Source of the DNA: Kitasatospora sp. CB01950
GTDB taxonomy: Bacteria; Actinomycetota; Actinomycetes; Streptomycetales; Streptomycetaceae
DNA: 64,000 nucleotides
Direction of reading: 5' to 3'
Assembly (NCBI RefSeq): GCF_001905465.1
Contig: NZ_LISX01000002.1
Location: 433,425-497,424, forward strand
Numbering within the stretch: the first letter of the stretch is position 1; every line of letters starts with the position of its first letter. Made by a program: the position numbers and the translations under genes. The notes under the pieces are model-generated. The model worked only from the letters and a program-made list of their open reading frames with translations. It was not told the DNA's origin and searched no databases. Positions 32,894 to 41,478 of the stretch are shown in pieces.

Positions 32894-34276
32894 ATGGCAG
32901 TGCAGCCTCCGGCCGCCGACCGGCGGATCGTGATCGAGAACGCGGCGATCGCCACCGTCGACGCGGCCGGCACCGAGTACGCGCGCGGGCACGTGGTCGT
33001 CCTCGGCAACACCGTCGAGTCGGTCGGCGACGGGCCCGCGCCGGCGGGACTGGAGAACGTGGCGCGGCGGATCGACGGCGAGGGGCACCTGCTCACGCCG
33101 GGGCTGGTCAACACCCACCACCACTTCTACCAGTGGCTGACCCGCGGGCTGGCCCAGGACGCCATCCTGTTCGACTGGCTGGTCGCGCTGTACCCGACCT
33201 GGGCGCGGATCGACGCCGAGCTGGTGCACGCGGCGAGCCTGGGTTCGGCGGCGGCCCTGCTCAAGTCGGGCTGCACCACGGCCTCCGACCACCACTACGT
33301 CTTCCCGCGCGGCGCGGGCGACCTGCTCGGCGCGTCCATCGAGGCCGTCCAGCAGCTCGGCCTGCGGTTCACGGCGCTGCGCGGCTCGATGGACCGCGGA
33401 CGGAAGGACGGCGGCCTGCCGCCGGACCACGCGGTGGAGGACACCGACGAGATCCTCGCCGCCTCCGAGGCCGCGGTCGACCGCTGGCACGACCCGTCCT
33501 TCGGTTCGATGCTCCACATCGCCCTGGCGCCCTGTTCGCCGTTCTCCGTCTCCACCGAACTCCTCTCCCAATCGGCGGAGTTGGCCCGCCGCAAGGGCGT
33601 GCGGCTGCACACCCACGGTTCGGAGACCGCCGAGGAGGACGCCTTCTGCCGTCAGCTCTTCGGCATGGGCCCCACCGACTACTTCGAGTCCACGGGCTGG
33701 CTCGGCGAGGACGTCTGGATGGCGCACTGCGTCCACATGACCGACTCCGACCTCGCCAAGTTCGCCGAGACCGGCACCGGCGTCGCGCACTGCCCGTCCT
33801 CCAACGCCCGCCTGGCCGCCGGGATCGCCCGCGTGCCCGACATGCTCGCCGCCGGCGTCCCGGTCGGCCTCGGCGTGGACGGCACCGCCTCCAACGAGTC
33901 CGGCCAACTCGGCGCCGAACTCCGCAACGCCCTCCTGATCAACCGCCTGCACGGCCGCCCGGACGCCCTCACCGTCCGCCAGGCCCTGCGTCTCGGCACC
34001 ATGGGCGGCGCGAGGCTCCTCGGCCGCCAGGCCGAGATCGGCTCCGTCGAACCCGGCAAACTCGCCGACCTCGCCCTCTGGAAGGTCGACGGCCTCCTCC
34101 ACTCCACCATCGCCGACCCCGTCGCCGCCCTCGTCCTCGGCGCCCTCCCCCCGCTCACCCTCCTCCTCGTCAACGGCACCCCCGTCGTCGAACACAGCCA
34201 CCTCACCACCATCGACGAACCCACCCTCGCCCGAACCTGCGCCAAAGCCGCCCACACCCTCACCACCCGCCACTGA
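32894..34276 (+). CDS. 8-oxoguanine deaminase (amidohydrolase)
   Basis: 460 residues. Seen: LLTPGLVNTHHHFYQWLTRGL (HxH), LKSGCTTASDHHYVFPRG, LHTHGSETAEEDAF (metal His), WMAHCVHMTDSDL (His), CPSSNARLAAG and GLGVDGTASNESGQL (metal Asp). These match the 8-oxoguanine/N-ethylammeline-type deaminase group rather than GuaD. It would release urate from 8-oxoguanine, feeding the uricase encoded 25 bases upstream. Substrate specificity within the group is inferred from context. Confidence 0.88.
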   Translation: MAVQPPAADRRIVIENAAIATVDAAGTEYARGHVVVLGNTVESVGDGPAPAGLENVARRIDGEGHLLTPGLVNTHHHFYQWLTRGLAQDAILFDWLVALYPTWARIDAELVHAASLGSAAALLKSGCTTASDHHYVFPRGAGDLLGASIEAVQQLGLRFTALRGSMDRGRKDGGLPPDHAVEDTDEILAASEAAVDRWHDPSFGSMLHIALAPCSPFSVSTELLSQSAELARRKGVRLHTHGSETAEEDAFCRQLFGMGPTDYFESTGWLGEDVWMAHCVHMTDSDLAKFAETGTGVAHCPSSNARLAAGIARVPDMLAAGVPVGLGVDGTASNESGQLGAELRNALLINRLHGRPDALTVRQALRLGTMGGARLLGRQAEIGSVEPGKLADLALWKVDGLLHSTIADPVAALVLGALPPLTLLLVNGTPVVEHSHLTTIDEPTLARTCAKAAHTLTTRH

Positions 34277-34335
34277 CCTGGCCGGCCGGCCGGCTCCGAC
34301 GGTGTCGGCCTGTACCGTCCGGGCAACGACGAAGC

Positions 34336-34490
34336 GGGGAGGACCTGGCCAGTCTCCGCCCGCTGCCGGCGCAGAGCCTGCTCGACTACTTCGGACCGAG
34401 GTCGACCTGCGGCGGACGGGGAAGTACGTCGTTCTGTACAACGGCGAGGAGGCCACCCACCTGGGGGTCTTCGGGATGTCGGGCGACTGA
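34336..34490 (+). pseudogene. Decayed tandem paralogue of the downstream small gene
   Basis: Two segments in different frames match the intact protein encoded at 34543-34980. GEDLASLRPLPAQSLLDYFG (from 34336) corresponds to YDDLGTVRPLPHARLMHHFG. LRRTGKYVVLYNGEEATHLG (ending at TGA 34490) corresponds to LRWSGRFVLLYTDGEASHFG. The ~20 residues between are deleted and the frame changes at the join. The 5' half is missing. Confidence 0.65.
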
Positions 34491-34542
34491 CGGTGTCGGC
34501 CGGGTGCGGTAGCGTCCTGGCGGAAATCGGAGGAGGGTGCAG

Positions 34543-34980
34543 ATGGGCGCCAGTGGGTGGGACTACCTGACCGTGTATCGGGGGACGCCGCAGCGGACGT
34601 TGAGTGCGTTGCATGCGGAGGTGTTCGCGGGGACGGGGTGGATCGGGGCCGGGGAGTACGAGTCGCTCGAGGAGCTCTGGGAGGACGAGGAGTTCATGGG
34701 CGAGGAGGGCACCCACTCGATCCTGGACATTCCGCGGGCGGTGCTGGTGACCGAGGCGCCGTCGGGGTACGACGACCTGGGGACGGTGCGGCCGCTGCCG
34801 CATGCGCGGTTGATGCACCACTTCGGGACGGACCGGCCGACGGTCGCGCAGTACCGGCGGGCGGTGGAGGGCGAAGAGCTGCCGGCGGAGGCGAACCTGC
34901 GGTGGTCCGGCCGATTCGTGCTGCTCTACACGGACGGCGAGGCGTCCCACTTCGGCGTGTTCGGCTTCTCGGGGGACTGA
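34543..34980 (+). CDS. Conserved small protein of unknown function
   Basis: 145 residues, acidic, soluble. Seen: WDYLTVYRGTPQRTLSALHAEVFAGTGW at the start, an acidic middle (EELWEDEEFMGEEG), VRPLPHARLMHHFGTDRPT, and a C-terminal LRWSGRFVLLYTDGEASHFG. No catalytic motif is recognised. ATG 34543 has GGAGGA 7 bases upstream; a GTG two codons earlier is less well placed. Its 3' end overlaps the convergent MFS gene by 55 bases. A decayed copy lies immediately upstream. Confidence 0.75.
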   Translation: MGASGWDYLTVYRGTPQRTLSALHAEVFAGTGWIGAGEYESLEELWEDEEFMGEEGTHSILDIPRAVLVTEAPSGYDDLGTVRPLPHARLMHHFGTDRPTVAQYRRAVEGEELPAEANLRWSGRFVLLYTDGEASHFGVFGFSGD

Positions 34981-36197
34981 CGACGGGCCGCCGCGGCCGC
35001 CGGCATGGCCAGTCCGGCCGCCACCAGCAGTGCGCCGAGCACGGCCCATCCGGCGACGCCGTGGGTGAGCACGGTGGCGGTGACGATCAGCGGCCCGATC
35101 ACGTGCGACCCGGCCTGCCCGCTCATGAAGACGCCCTGGTACTCGCCGTGCGCGGCGGGGTCGGCGAGGTCGAGGCTGAGCGTCCAGCCGCCGGCGGAGG
35201 TGAGCAGTTCGGCGAGCGAGTGCAGCAGCACGCCCGCCAGCACGAGGGTCACGGCGGTCGCGGTGCCGCGCCCGCCGGCGGCCGCGTAGACCAGGCAGGC
35301 CGCGCCGAGCAGGATGCCGCCGCGGGCGCAGGCCCGGGCCGCCGAGCGGATGTCGACGACGCCGCGGCTGGCGCGGACCTGGAACAGCACCACGGAGAGG
35401 CTGTTGACGACGGCGACCACGGCGACCAGGGCGCGCGGCGCGGAGGTGTGGACGGCGATCCACAGCGGGATGCCGATCTCCAGCATGGCGAACTGGAGTT
35501 CCAGCACGGCGTGCAGGAACGCGACCAGCAGGTAGCGCCGGTCGGCGAGCGCGGTCCGCGGCCGCCCGGTGCGTTCGCGTTCCCCGGCGGGCACGGTCGC
35601 GTCCGGCAGGCCCCGCAGCAGCAGCGAGGTCGCGGCGAAGCTCGCCGCGTCCAGGACCAGCACGGTGGCGTACGCCCAGTGGCTGTCCAGTTGGAGGGCG
35701 ATCATCGCGCCCGCGCCGCCGAGCATCAGCCCGGCGTTCATCACCGACCGCAGCAGCGCCCGGGAGCGGACCTGGTCGGCGGCGGGCAGCAGGTGCGCGA
35801 TCAGCGCGCTGCGCACCACGACCGCGCCGCGTTCCAGCACGGTGGCGACGACGATCGCGGCGACGAACGGCGCGAATCCGTGCACGAAGACGTAGCCGAG
35901 CACGGCCAGTCCCTGCAACGGCCCGAGGACGTACAGCAGTCGGCGGTGCCCGACCCGGTCGGCGAGCCGCCCGAACGGGACGCCGGCCAGCATCCCGGCG
36001 ACCCCGGCGGCGCCGAGCCCGAGCGCCAACTGTCCGGCGCTGAGCCCGACTTGGCGGGTGAAGTAGAGCGCGCTGACGGAGTAGTAGAGGCCGTTGCCGA
36101 CGGTGTTGACGCCGGTCATCACGGCGAGTCGGCGCAGCACCGGTTCGGCGGGCAGCAGGGAGCGGCGCCCGGAGGGCGCGGCGGTGGTCGCGGTCAT
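34926..36197 (-). CDS. MFS transporter
   Basis: 423 residues, about 12 transmembrane segments. Seen: VNTVGNGLYYSVSALYFTRQVGLSAGQLALGLG in TM1-2, motif A GVPFGRLADRVGHRRLLYVLG between TM2 and TM3, and a central cytoplasmic loop GERERTGRPRTALADR. Resembles drug/metabolite exporters of the UMF group. ATG at 36197, only 56 bases from the divergent ArsR-type gene, which likely controls it. The last 18 codons overlap the convergent small gene. Confidence 0.9.
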   Translation of the reverse strand: MTATTAAPSGRRSLLPAEPVLRRLAVMTGVNTVGNGLYYSVSALYFTRQVGLSAGQLALGLGAAGVAGMLAGVPFGRLADRVGHRRLLYVLGPLQGLAVLGYVFVHGFAPFVAAIVVATVLERGAVVVRSALIAHLLPAADQVRSRALLRSVMNAGLMLGGAGAMIALQLDSHWAYATVLVLDAASFAATSLLLRGLPDATVPAGERERTGRPRTALADRRYLLVAFLHAVLELQFAMLEIGIPLWIAVHTSAPRALVAVVAVVNSLSVVLFQVRASRGVVDIRSAARACARGGILLGAACLVYAAAGGRGTATAVTLVLAGVLLHSLAELLTSAGGWTLSLDLADPAAHGEYQGVFMSGQAGSHVIGPLIVTATVLTHGVAGWAVLGALLVAAGLAMPAAAAARRQSPEKPNTPKWDASPSV

Positions 36198-36253
36198 GGG
36201 CGTCAGGACACCAGGGTTCCCAACTGCCCGGAATCCTTTTACCGTTGGGGTCA

Positions 36254-37255
36254 ATGTTCGAGTTCGCCTTCGGCGTGGACGACCTCGCCACCACCTGGAT
36301 CACCTACTCCCCGCTGCAGGAGGCGGTGTTCAGCCTGCGGACGCGCCGCCACGCGGCCAAGTACCCGTGGCAGCGCCGCTGGACGGAGTCCTGGGAGGCG
36401 GAGTACCGCACCCTGGACACCGCGCTGCTGGACGCCCTGGTGACGCCCCGGGCCTGGGCGCCGGACTTCCTGACGCCCCGCCCCACCTGCCAACGGCCGT
36501 CCGTCGAGAGCGAGTTGGCGACGATCGCGGGGACGCCGCCGGAGACGGTGGCGAAGGACTTCGCGGCGGCCTACCGGGGCGACGGCGCGCCGATGCCGGA
36601 GTCGGTGGCCGAGGCGCTGGCCGACGATCCGGCGGAGCTGCTGGCGCGCTGCGTGGCGCAGCTGCGGGCGTACTGGGAACGCTGCCTGCTGCCGCAGTGG
36701 TGGCCGCGGGCGCGGACCGTGCTGGAGGCCGATCTGGCGTACCGGGGGCGGATGTTCGCGGAGCGCGGCGCGGAGGGGCTGTTCGCGGAGCTGGACCACC
36801 GGCTGTCCTGGCAGGCGGGGGTGCTGCGGCTGGACGACCCGGACCCGCGGGTGCAGGCGCTGGGCGGCCGGTACACGCCGGTGGCGGGCCGGGGTCTGGT
36901 GCTGGTCCCGACGCTGTTCGCGCTGGGCGCGCACACCGTGATCGACGCGGACGAGCCGCCGGCGATCAGCTATCCGGCGCGCGGCCGGGCCCTGATGGGC
37001 GAGAGTTCGCCGCTCCGAGTCCCGGACGCGCTGGCCGAGTTGATCGGACCGCCGCGGGCCCGCCTGCTGCTCCTGCTCGACCAGCCGGCCTCCACCACGG
37101 CCCTCGCGCACCGGCTGTCCGTCACCCCGGGCGCGGTCAGCCGTCACCTCTCGGCGCTGGCCACCGCCGGCCTGCTGACCCGCACCCGCGCCGGCCGCTC
37201 CGTCCTGTACGCGCGTTCCGCACTGGGCGACGCCCTGGTCGCGGGCGGGTCGTAG
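36254..37255 (+). CDS. ArsR/SmtB-type winged-helix regulator with DUF5937
   Basis: 333 residues. Residues 1-245 resemble the actinobacterial DUF5937 sensor (VDDLATTWITYSPLQEAVFSLRT, RQLRAYWERCL-like RAYWERCLLPQWWPRA, DYRGRMFAERG-like). The C-terminal ~80 residues are a winged helix: PPRARLLLLLDQPASTTALAHRLSVTPGAVSRHLSALATAGLLTRTRAGRSVLYARS. ATG at 36254. Divergent from the MFS exporter at a 56-base gap (CTTTTACC sits near the start), a typical repressor/exporter arrangement. Confidence 0.85.
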   Translation: MFEFAFGVDDLATTWITYSPLQEAVFSLRTRRHAAKYPWQRRWTESWEAEYRTLDTALLDALVTPRAWAPDFLTPRPTCQRPSVESELATIAGTPPETVAKDFAAAYRGDGAPMPESVAEALADDPAELLARCVAQLRAYWERCLLPQWWPRARTVLEADLAYRGRMFAERGAEGLFAELDHRLSWQAGVLRLDDPDPRVQALGGRYTPVAGRGLVLVPTLFALGAHTVIDADEPPAISYPARGRALMGESSPLRVPDALAELIGPPRARLLLLLDQPASTTALAHRLSVTPGAVSRHLSALATAGLLTRTRAGRSVLYARSALGDALVAGGS

Positions 37256-37270
37256 GCCCTCGGCAGCGGC

Positions 37271-38257
37271 TCAGCCCAGCGCGGGGTGGATCAGCCGCCC
37301 CTGGTGGATGAGGGAGACGGACTGCTTGAGGCGGCGGGCGCGGACGCTGATCTCGTAGCCCCTGATGCCGTCGATCTCGGCGAGCCGGCCGCTGAGGTAG
37401 CGGTAGAAGTCGGCGGTGTCGCGGCAGACCACGATGGCCATCAGGTTGTGCTTGCCGCTGGTGGCCGCGACGAAGGCGGACTCGTCGTGGCGTCCCAACT
37501 CCTCGCCGACCCGGTGAAGTTCGGGCAGGTCGACCTGGAGCCAGAGGATGGCGTTGAGTTCGTGGCCGAGGCGTTCGGCCAGGATGTCGACGGCGAAGGT
37601 GAGGCTGCCGCCGGCCTCCAGCGCCTCCAGTCGGCGGGCGACGCGGGCCGCGGACCAGCCGGTGACCTCCGCGAGGCGGGTGTGGGAGGCGCGGCCGTCC
37701 TCCGCCAGGGCGTCGAACAGCGGGCGGTCCTCGTCGGTGGGGGCGAGCGGCGGCCCGGCGGGTACGGGGCGCTCGGCGGCCAGCAGTCGCAGCTGTTCCT
37801 CGGTGAGGGCGCGCCTGCCGGCGCTCCAGCCGGCCGTGCCCGGCGGGCCGAAGGCGTGGATGATCAGGTCGACGCTCATGTCGCGGATCGAGGCGGCCTT
37901 CGGGAGTTGCCGCAGCAGCACGTCGTCGCGCCCACCCGTCGAGCGGATGGCGCAGATGATCTCCGACCCGCCGGAGGCGATGCTCGCGTAGCCGACCTCG
38001 GGCCGGCGGGCGAGCGAGTCGGCGACCGGCCCCGCGGCGTCCGGGCGGCACCGCAGCCGCGCGATCCAGTCGCCGCGGCCCTGGCCGATCGGGCTGTTCA
38101 GACCGACGACGCGGATCACCCCGTCGCGGCGCAGCGCGGCGTAGCGGCGGGCCACGGTCTGTTCGGACACCCCGATGATCTCGCCGAGGCGGCGGAAGGA
38201 GGACCGCGGGGCGCAGCAGAGCGCGTGGATGATTCTGTGGTCGAGGTCGTCGTGCAC
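37271..38257 (-). CDS. Lrp/AsnC family transcriptional regulator, double-domain
   Basis: 328 residues with two Lrp-type HTH/sensor units. First HTH: LDHRIIHALCCAPRSSFRRLGEIIGVSEQTVARRYAALRRDGVIRVVG. Second: DRPLFDALAEDGRASHTRLAEVTGWSAARVARRLEALEAGGSL, followed by a RAM-like sensor with ATSGKHNLMAIVVCRDTADFYRYL. This doubled form is common in actinobacteria. GTG at 38257. Divergent from the DHA2-type exporter across a 211-base region carrying three 27-base repeats, a likely target pair. Confidence 0.88.
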   Translation of the reverse strand: MHDDLDHRIIHALCCAPRSSFRRLGEIIGVSEQTVARRYAALRRDGVIRVVGLNSPIGQGRGDWIARLRCRPDAAGPVADSLARRPEVGYASIASGGSEIICAIRSTGGRDDVLLRQLPKAASIRDMSVDLIIHAFGPPGTAGWSAGRRALTEEQLRLLAAERPVPAGPPLAPTDEDRPLFDALAEDGRASHTRLAEVTGWSAARVARRLEALEAGGSLTFAVDILAERLGHELNAILWLQVDLPELHRVGEELGRHDESAFVAATSGKHNLMAIVVCRDTADFYRYLSGRLAEIDGIRGYEISVRARRLKQSVSLIHQGRLIHPALG

Positions 38258-38372
38258 GGAGGAATCCTCACACACTGGTCGGTCTGTGTGGAGGTTGCTG
38301 CACGGTTCCTGGGATCGCTTGCCGGTTTCTCGCCCGCACGGGTGAAGCTGGTCCGCGCCCACCCGGCGGCCG

Positions 38373-38453
38373 ATGCCGGGCGGCATTCCCCGGCCGCCGG
38401 CGCCGGGCGGCATTCCGCAGTCGCCGGTGCTCGGCGGCATCCCGCAGTCGAAG
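38373..38453 (+). repeat. Three tandem 27-base repeats upstream of MFS gene
   Basis: Copies 38373-38399, 38400-38426 and 38427-38453 share the core CCGGGCGGCATTCCGCAGTC. They are in frame with the transporter and an ATG at 38373, so they could encode a repeated nonapeptide (MPGGIPRPP, APGGIPQSP, VLGGIPQSK) as an N-terminal extension. Alternatively they are noncoding and lie in the shared promoter with the Lrp-type gene. Confidence 0.7.
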
Positions 38454-38468
38454 GAACAGAAACCACCC

Positions 38469-40067
38469 GTGAACTCTGCAACGAGGCATCGGCCCGGGGC
38501 CGGACGGGGCGTCACGCTCGTCATGGCCTGCCTGGGCGTCTTCGTCGCCTACCTGCCCGTGACCACCGTCTCGGTGAGCCTGCCGGCGATCCAGCGGACA
38601 CTGGGCGCGTCGACGTCCCAACTGTCCTGGGTGTCGGACGCGTTCGTGCTGCCGATGGCGGCGCTGATCCTCACCACCGGCGTGTGGGGCGATGTGCACG
38701 GCCGCAGGCGGGTGTTCCAGGCGGGCATGGCGTTCTGCGCGCTGGGCGCGGCGGTCTCGCTGTCCTCGGACTCGGTGCAGGCGCTGTGGGTCGGGCAGGC
38801 GGTGTCCGGTCTGGGCGCGGCGGCGCTGCTGCCGACCACGTTGGCACTGATCAGCCATGCCGTCCCCGACCACCGGGAGCGGGGCCGGTTCATCGGCGTG
38901 TGGGCGATGTCCATGATGGCCTCGCTGGCCGTGGGTCCGCTGATCGCCGGGGTGCTGCTGGAGCACGTCGGGGTGCGCTGGATCTTCCTGCTGCCGATTC
39001 CGGTGGCGCTGGCCGTGCTGGGCGTCGCGGCGTTCCTGCTGCCCGACTCGAAGGCGCCGCACGGCCGCCGGCTGGACTGGCCGGGGCAGATCACGGCGGC
39101 CGTCGCGGTCACCGCGGTCGTCTACGGCGTGATCGAGGGCGGCGCGGACGGCTTCGGCGCGCCGCAGGTGGTGGCGGCGCTGGTGCTGGGCGCGGTGGGC
39201 GCGGTCGGGTTCGTCCTGGTGGAGCGCCGCAGCAGCAGCCCGATGCTCGACCTGGCGCTGTTCCGCAGTCCCGCGTTCGCCGCGACCTCGCTGATCGCGA
39301 TGATCAGCTTCCTGGGGCTGATCGGGTTCTTCTTCGCGCTGAGCCTGTACTTCGGCCTCGTCCAGCAGCTGAGCACGCTGGAGGCCGGGCTGCGGATGGT
39401 CCTGGTGTCCGGGACGTCGCTGCTCGTCGGCGTGCCGGTCGGGCGGCTGATGCACCGGGTCTCCGCCCGCGTCGTGATCACCGCCGGTCTGCTGGCGATG
39501 GCGGGCGCGCTGCTGTCGCTGACCGGCATCGACGCCCACACGTCCTACGGGTCGCTGGCCTGGCGGCTGGTGCTGCTCGGCGTGGGCGTGGGCGCCGTCC
39601 TCACCCCGATGACGGCCTCCGCGGTCTCCGCCGTCCCGCACCGCCTGGCCGGCATGGCCGCCGCGGGCAACAACGCGTTCCGCCAGGTCGGCGCCGCGCT
39701 CGGCCCGGCCGTCCTCGGCGCGCTGCTGACCGGCCGCGCCCTGGACGCCCTGCCCGGCCGCCTCGCCGACGCCGGTGTCCCGGCCGACACCGGCGGCCAC
39801 GTCCTCGCGGTCGCCCACGAGCAGGGCCTCGGCGCCGTCGCGGGACTCGACCTGGGCGCCGCCACCGCACCGGCCCTGACGGCGCTCAGCGGCTCCTTCC
39901 TCGACGGCCTGCACCTCTGCCTGCTCGTCTCGGCCTCGCTCGCCCTGCTCGCCGCCCTCGCCTGCGTCGTCCTGCTCCGCCCGGCCGCCCCCGCCGAGAC
40001 CCCGGCCCAGGTCCCGGCCCCGCCCACTCGGGCGGAGACGGGTGTCCTGGACCGCGTCTCCGGATGA
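38469..40067 (+). CDS. MFS transporter, DHA2 (14-TMS) drug-exporter type
   Basis: 532 residues from GTG 38469, about 14 transmembrane segments. Seen: VFVAYLPVTTVSVSLPAIQRTLGASTSQLSWVSDAFVLPMAALIL (TM1-2), WGDVHGRRRVFQAG (motif A), VGQAVSGLGAAALLPTTLALI, GHRERGRF-like DHRERGRFIGVWAM and AGNNAFRQVGAALGPAVLGALL (motif C-like). Exports an unknown compound, probably a drug or amino-acid-like molecule. An in-frame ATG at 38373 would add 32 residues from tandem repeats. Divergent from an Lrp regulator. Confidence 0.88.
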   Translation: MNSATRHRPGAGRGVTLVMACLGVFVAYLPVTTVSVSLPAIQRTLGASTSQLSWVSDAFVLPMAALILTTGVWGDVHGRRRVFQAGMAFCALGAAVSLSSDSVQALWVGQAVSGLGAAALLPTTLALISHAVPDHRERGRFIGVWAMSMMASLAVGPLIAGVLLEHVGVRWIFLLPIPVALAVLGVAAFLLPDSKAPHGRRLDWPGQITAAVAVTAVVYGVIEGGADGFGAPQVVAALVLGAVGAVGFVLVERRSSSPMLDLALFRSPAFAATSLIAMISFLGLIGFFFALSLYFGLVQQLSTLEAGLRMVLVSGTSLLVGVPVGRLMHRVSARVVITAGLLAMAGALLSLTGIDAHTSYGSLAWRLVLLGVGVGAVLTPMTASAVSAVPHRLAGMAAAGNNAFRQVGAALGPAVLGALLTGRALDALPGRLADAGVPADTGGHVLAVAHEQGLGAVAGLDLGAATAPALTALSGSFLDGLHLCLLVSASLALLAALACVVLLRPAAPAETPAQVPAPPTRAETGVLDRVSG

Positions 40068-40119
40068 TCACTGCTGGTGGCTCATGGTGGCGTGAGACGT
40101 CGCCATGAGCCGAAGGCGT

Positions 40120-41310
40120 TCACCGGGCGTAGTCGACCTCGGGGAAGTCGGGGGAGGGACCGTCGAGCAGCCGCCCCCGGTCGCGGAGGTGGAGGTCGAA
40201 GAAGGCTCGCGGGTAGGCGCGTTGGAACGCCTGTGCCCGGTGCCCGGGAATCGTCCCGACCTCGTACTCCAGGTCGGCCGGTGACATGCCCAGGAGCGGG
40301 GCGATCAGCGGCAGGATCAGCACGTCGTCGCCGAACGACTGGTGCGCGGCTCCCCGTACGGTCAGGTGCAGGCGCCAGCCGCGCAGGTGCGACCAGAACG
40401 CGCGCAGGGCGGGGTTGCTCTCCATGCCGCCCTTGCCCAGGGTGTCCACGACCAGGAACGGACGGTCGAGCCCGGCGTCCACCACCGGGCCCGCCGCGCC
40501 CCCGTCCAGGCTCGCTCCCGCCGTGATCCGCCCGTCGGCGAGCATCGTCGCGGCGGTGGTGGCGCCGCCCAGGGAGTGGCCGAGCATCCCGACGCGCCGC
40601 AGGTCGAGCGCCTCGCGCAGGCCGGTGGGCAGCGGGGTGCGACAGACGCCGGGGTGGCCGCCCGAGCGGAGGACGGCGAGCCGGTCCAGGACGAAGCGGA
40701 TGTCGGCGGTACGGACCTCGAGGGCCTTGGCGTAGTCGCTGACCCCGCCCAGCGGATTCGTCTCGACGCGTCCACCGGGGAAGGCGACCGCCGCCGCGTC
40801 GTAGGTGTGGTCGACGGTGACCACCAGGAAGCCGTGACTGGCGAGGTCCTCCACGACGCCGGTGCCGAACGACCGCGACGCGTAGGCGCCGGGAGAGTAG
40901 AGCACGACGGGCAGGGGGCCCGGTGGGCCGCCGACGGGAGCGCCCTCGTGGCCGTGGGTGCCTCCGAGTCGGACCCGGCCGGGAGCCAGGCCCAGGAGAC
41001 TCAGGTACCGGTCGGCAGCCGCCGGGGGCATCCAGGGAACCGTGCGGCGGCCCGCGCCGCCGCGGGCGGGGTACCAGATGCTGATCATCAGCTCACGGCA
41101 GGGGCGGGAGGGCACCCAGGGGTCCGGCCGCGCCGTGTCGGCCAGGTGCAGCGCGACCGTGCCCGGCGGGTACGGTCCGTCCGGGGCGGGCAGGTGGAAC
41201 CGCACGGGTTCCTCCTGCCCCGGTCGCGCGGCGGCCGCCGGCGCGAGCGGACCCGCGATCATGGCGGCGGCCAGTCCGGCGCCCGTGGACAGCAGTGTTC
41301 TCCGATTCAT
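40120..41310 (-). CDS. Tat-exported PAF-acetylhydrolase-like lipase
   Basis: 396 residues. N-terminus MNRRTLLSTGAGLAAAMIAG is a twin-arginine signal with hydrophobic core; cleavage is likely after the AAAARP region. Mature part: LMISIWYPARGG, VVLYSPGAYASRSFGTGVVEDLASHGFLVVTVDHTYDA (oxyanion and strand 4), elbow GMLGHSLGGATTA, and later Asp and His (GAAHQSFGD). This matches the PAF acetylhydrolase/plasma lipase group. Secreted folded enzyme on ester or lipid substrates. ATG at 41310; upstream ~170 bases are shared with the divergent kinase. Confidence 0.85.
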   Translation of the reverse strand: MNRRTLLSTGAGLAAAMIAGPLAPAAAARPGQEEPVRFHLPAPDGPYPPGTVALHLADTARPDPWVPSRPCRELMISIWYPARGGAGRRTVPWMPPAAADRYLSLLGLAPGRVRLGGTHGHEGAPVGGPPGPLPVVLYSPGAYASRSFGTGVVEDLASHGFLVVTVDHTYDAAAVAFPGGRVETNPLGGVSDYAKALEVRTADIRFVLDRLAVLRSGGHPGVCRTPLPTGLREALDLRRVGMLGHSLGGATTAATMLADGRITAGASLDGGAAGPVVDAGLDRPFLVVDTLGKGGMESNPALRAFWSHLRGWRLHLTVRGAAHQSFGDDVLILPLIAPLLGMSPADLEYEVGTIPGHRAQAFQRAYPRAFFDLHLRDRGRLLDGPSPDFPEVDYAR

Positions 41311-41478
41311 GCCTTCCACTGTTCCGCCGGACGAGCCCGGCGGCTTCGCCCCCGGGGTGGAACCCGGGGTCAGCCCAGGAGGGTACGACGGGCATCGGCC
41401 GCGCGGATGACTCGGCCCTCGGGATGACGTCCTCCGGGCTGACAGGCCCCGGGCCACCGCTTGGATAGCGTGGCCGGC

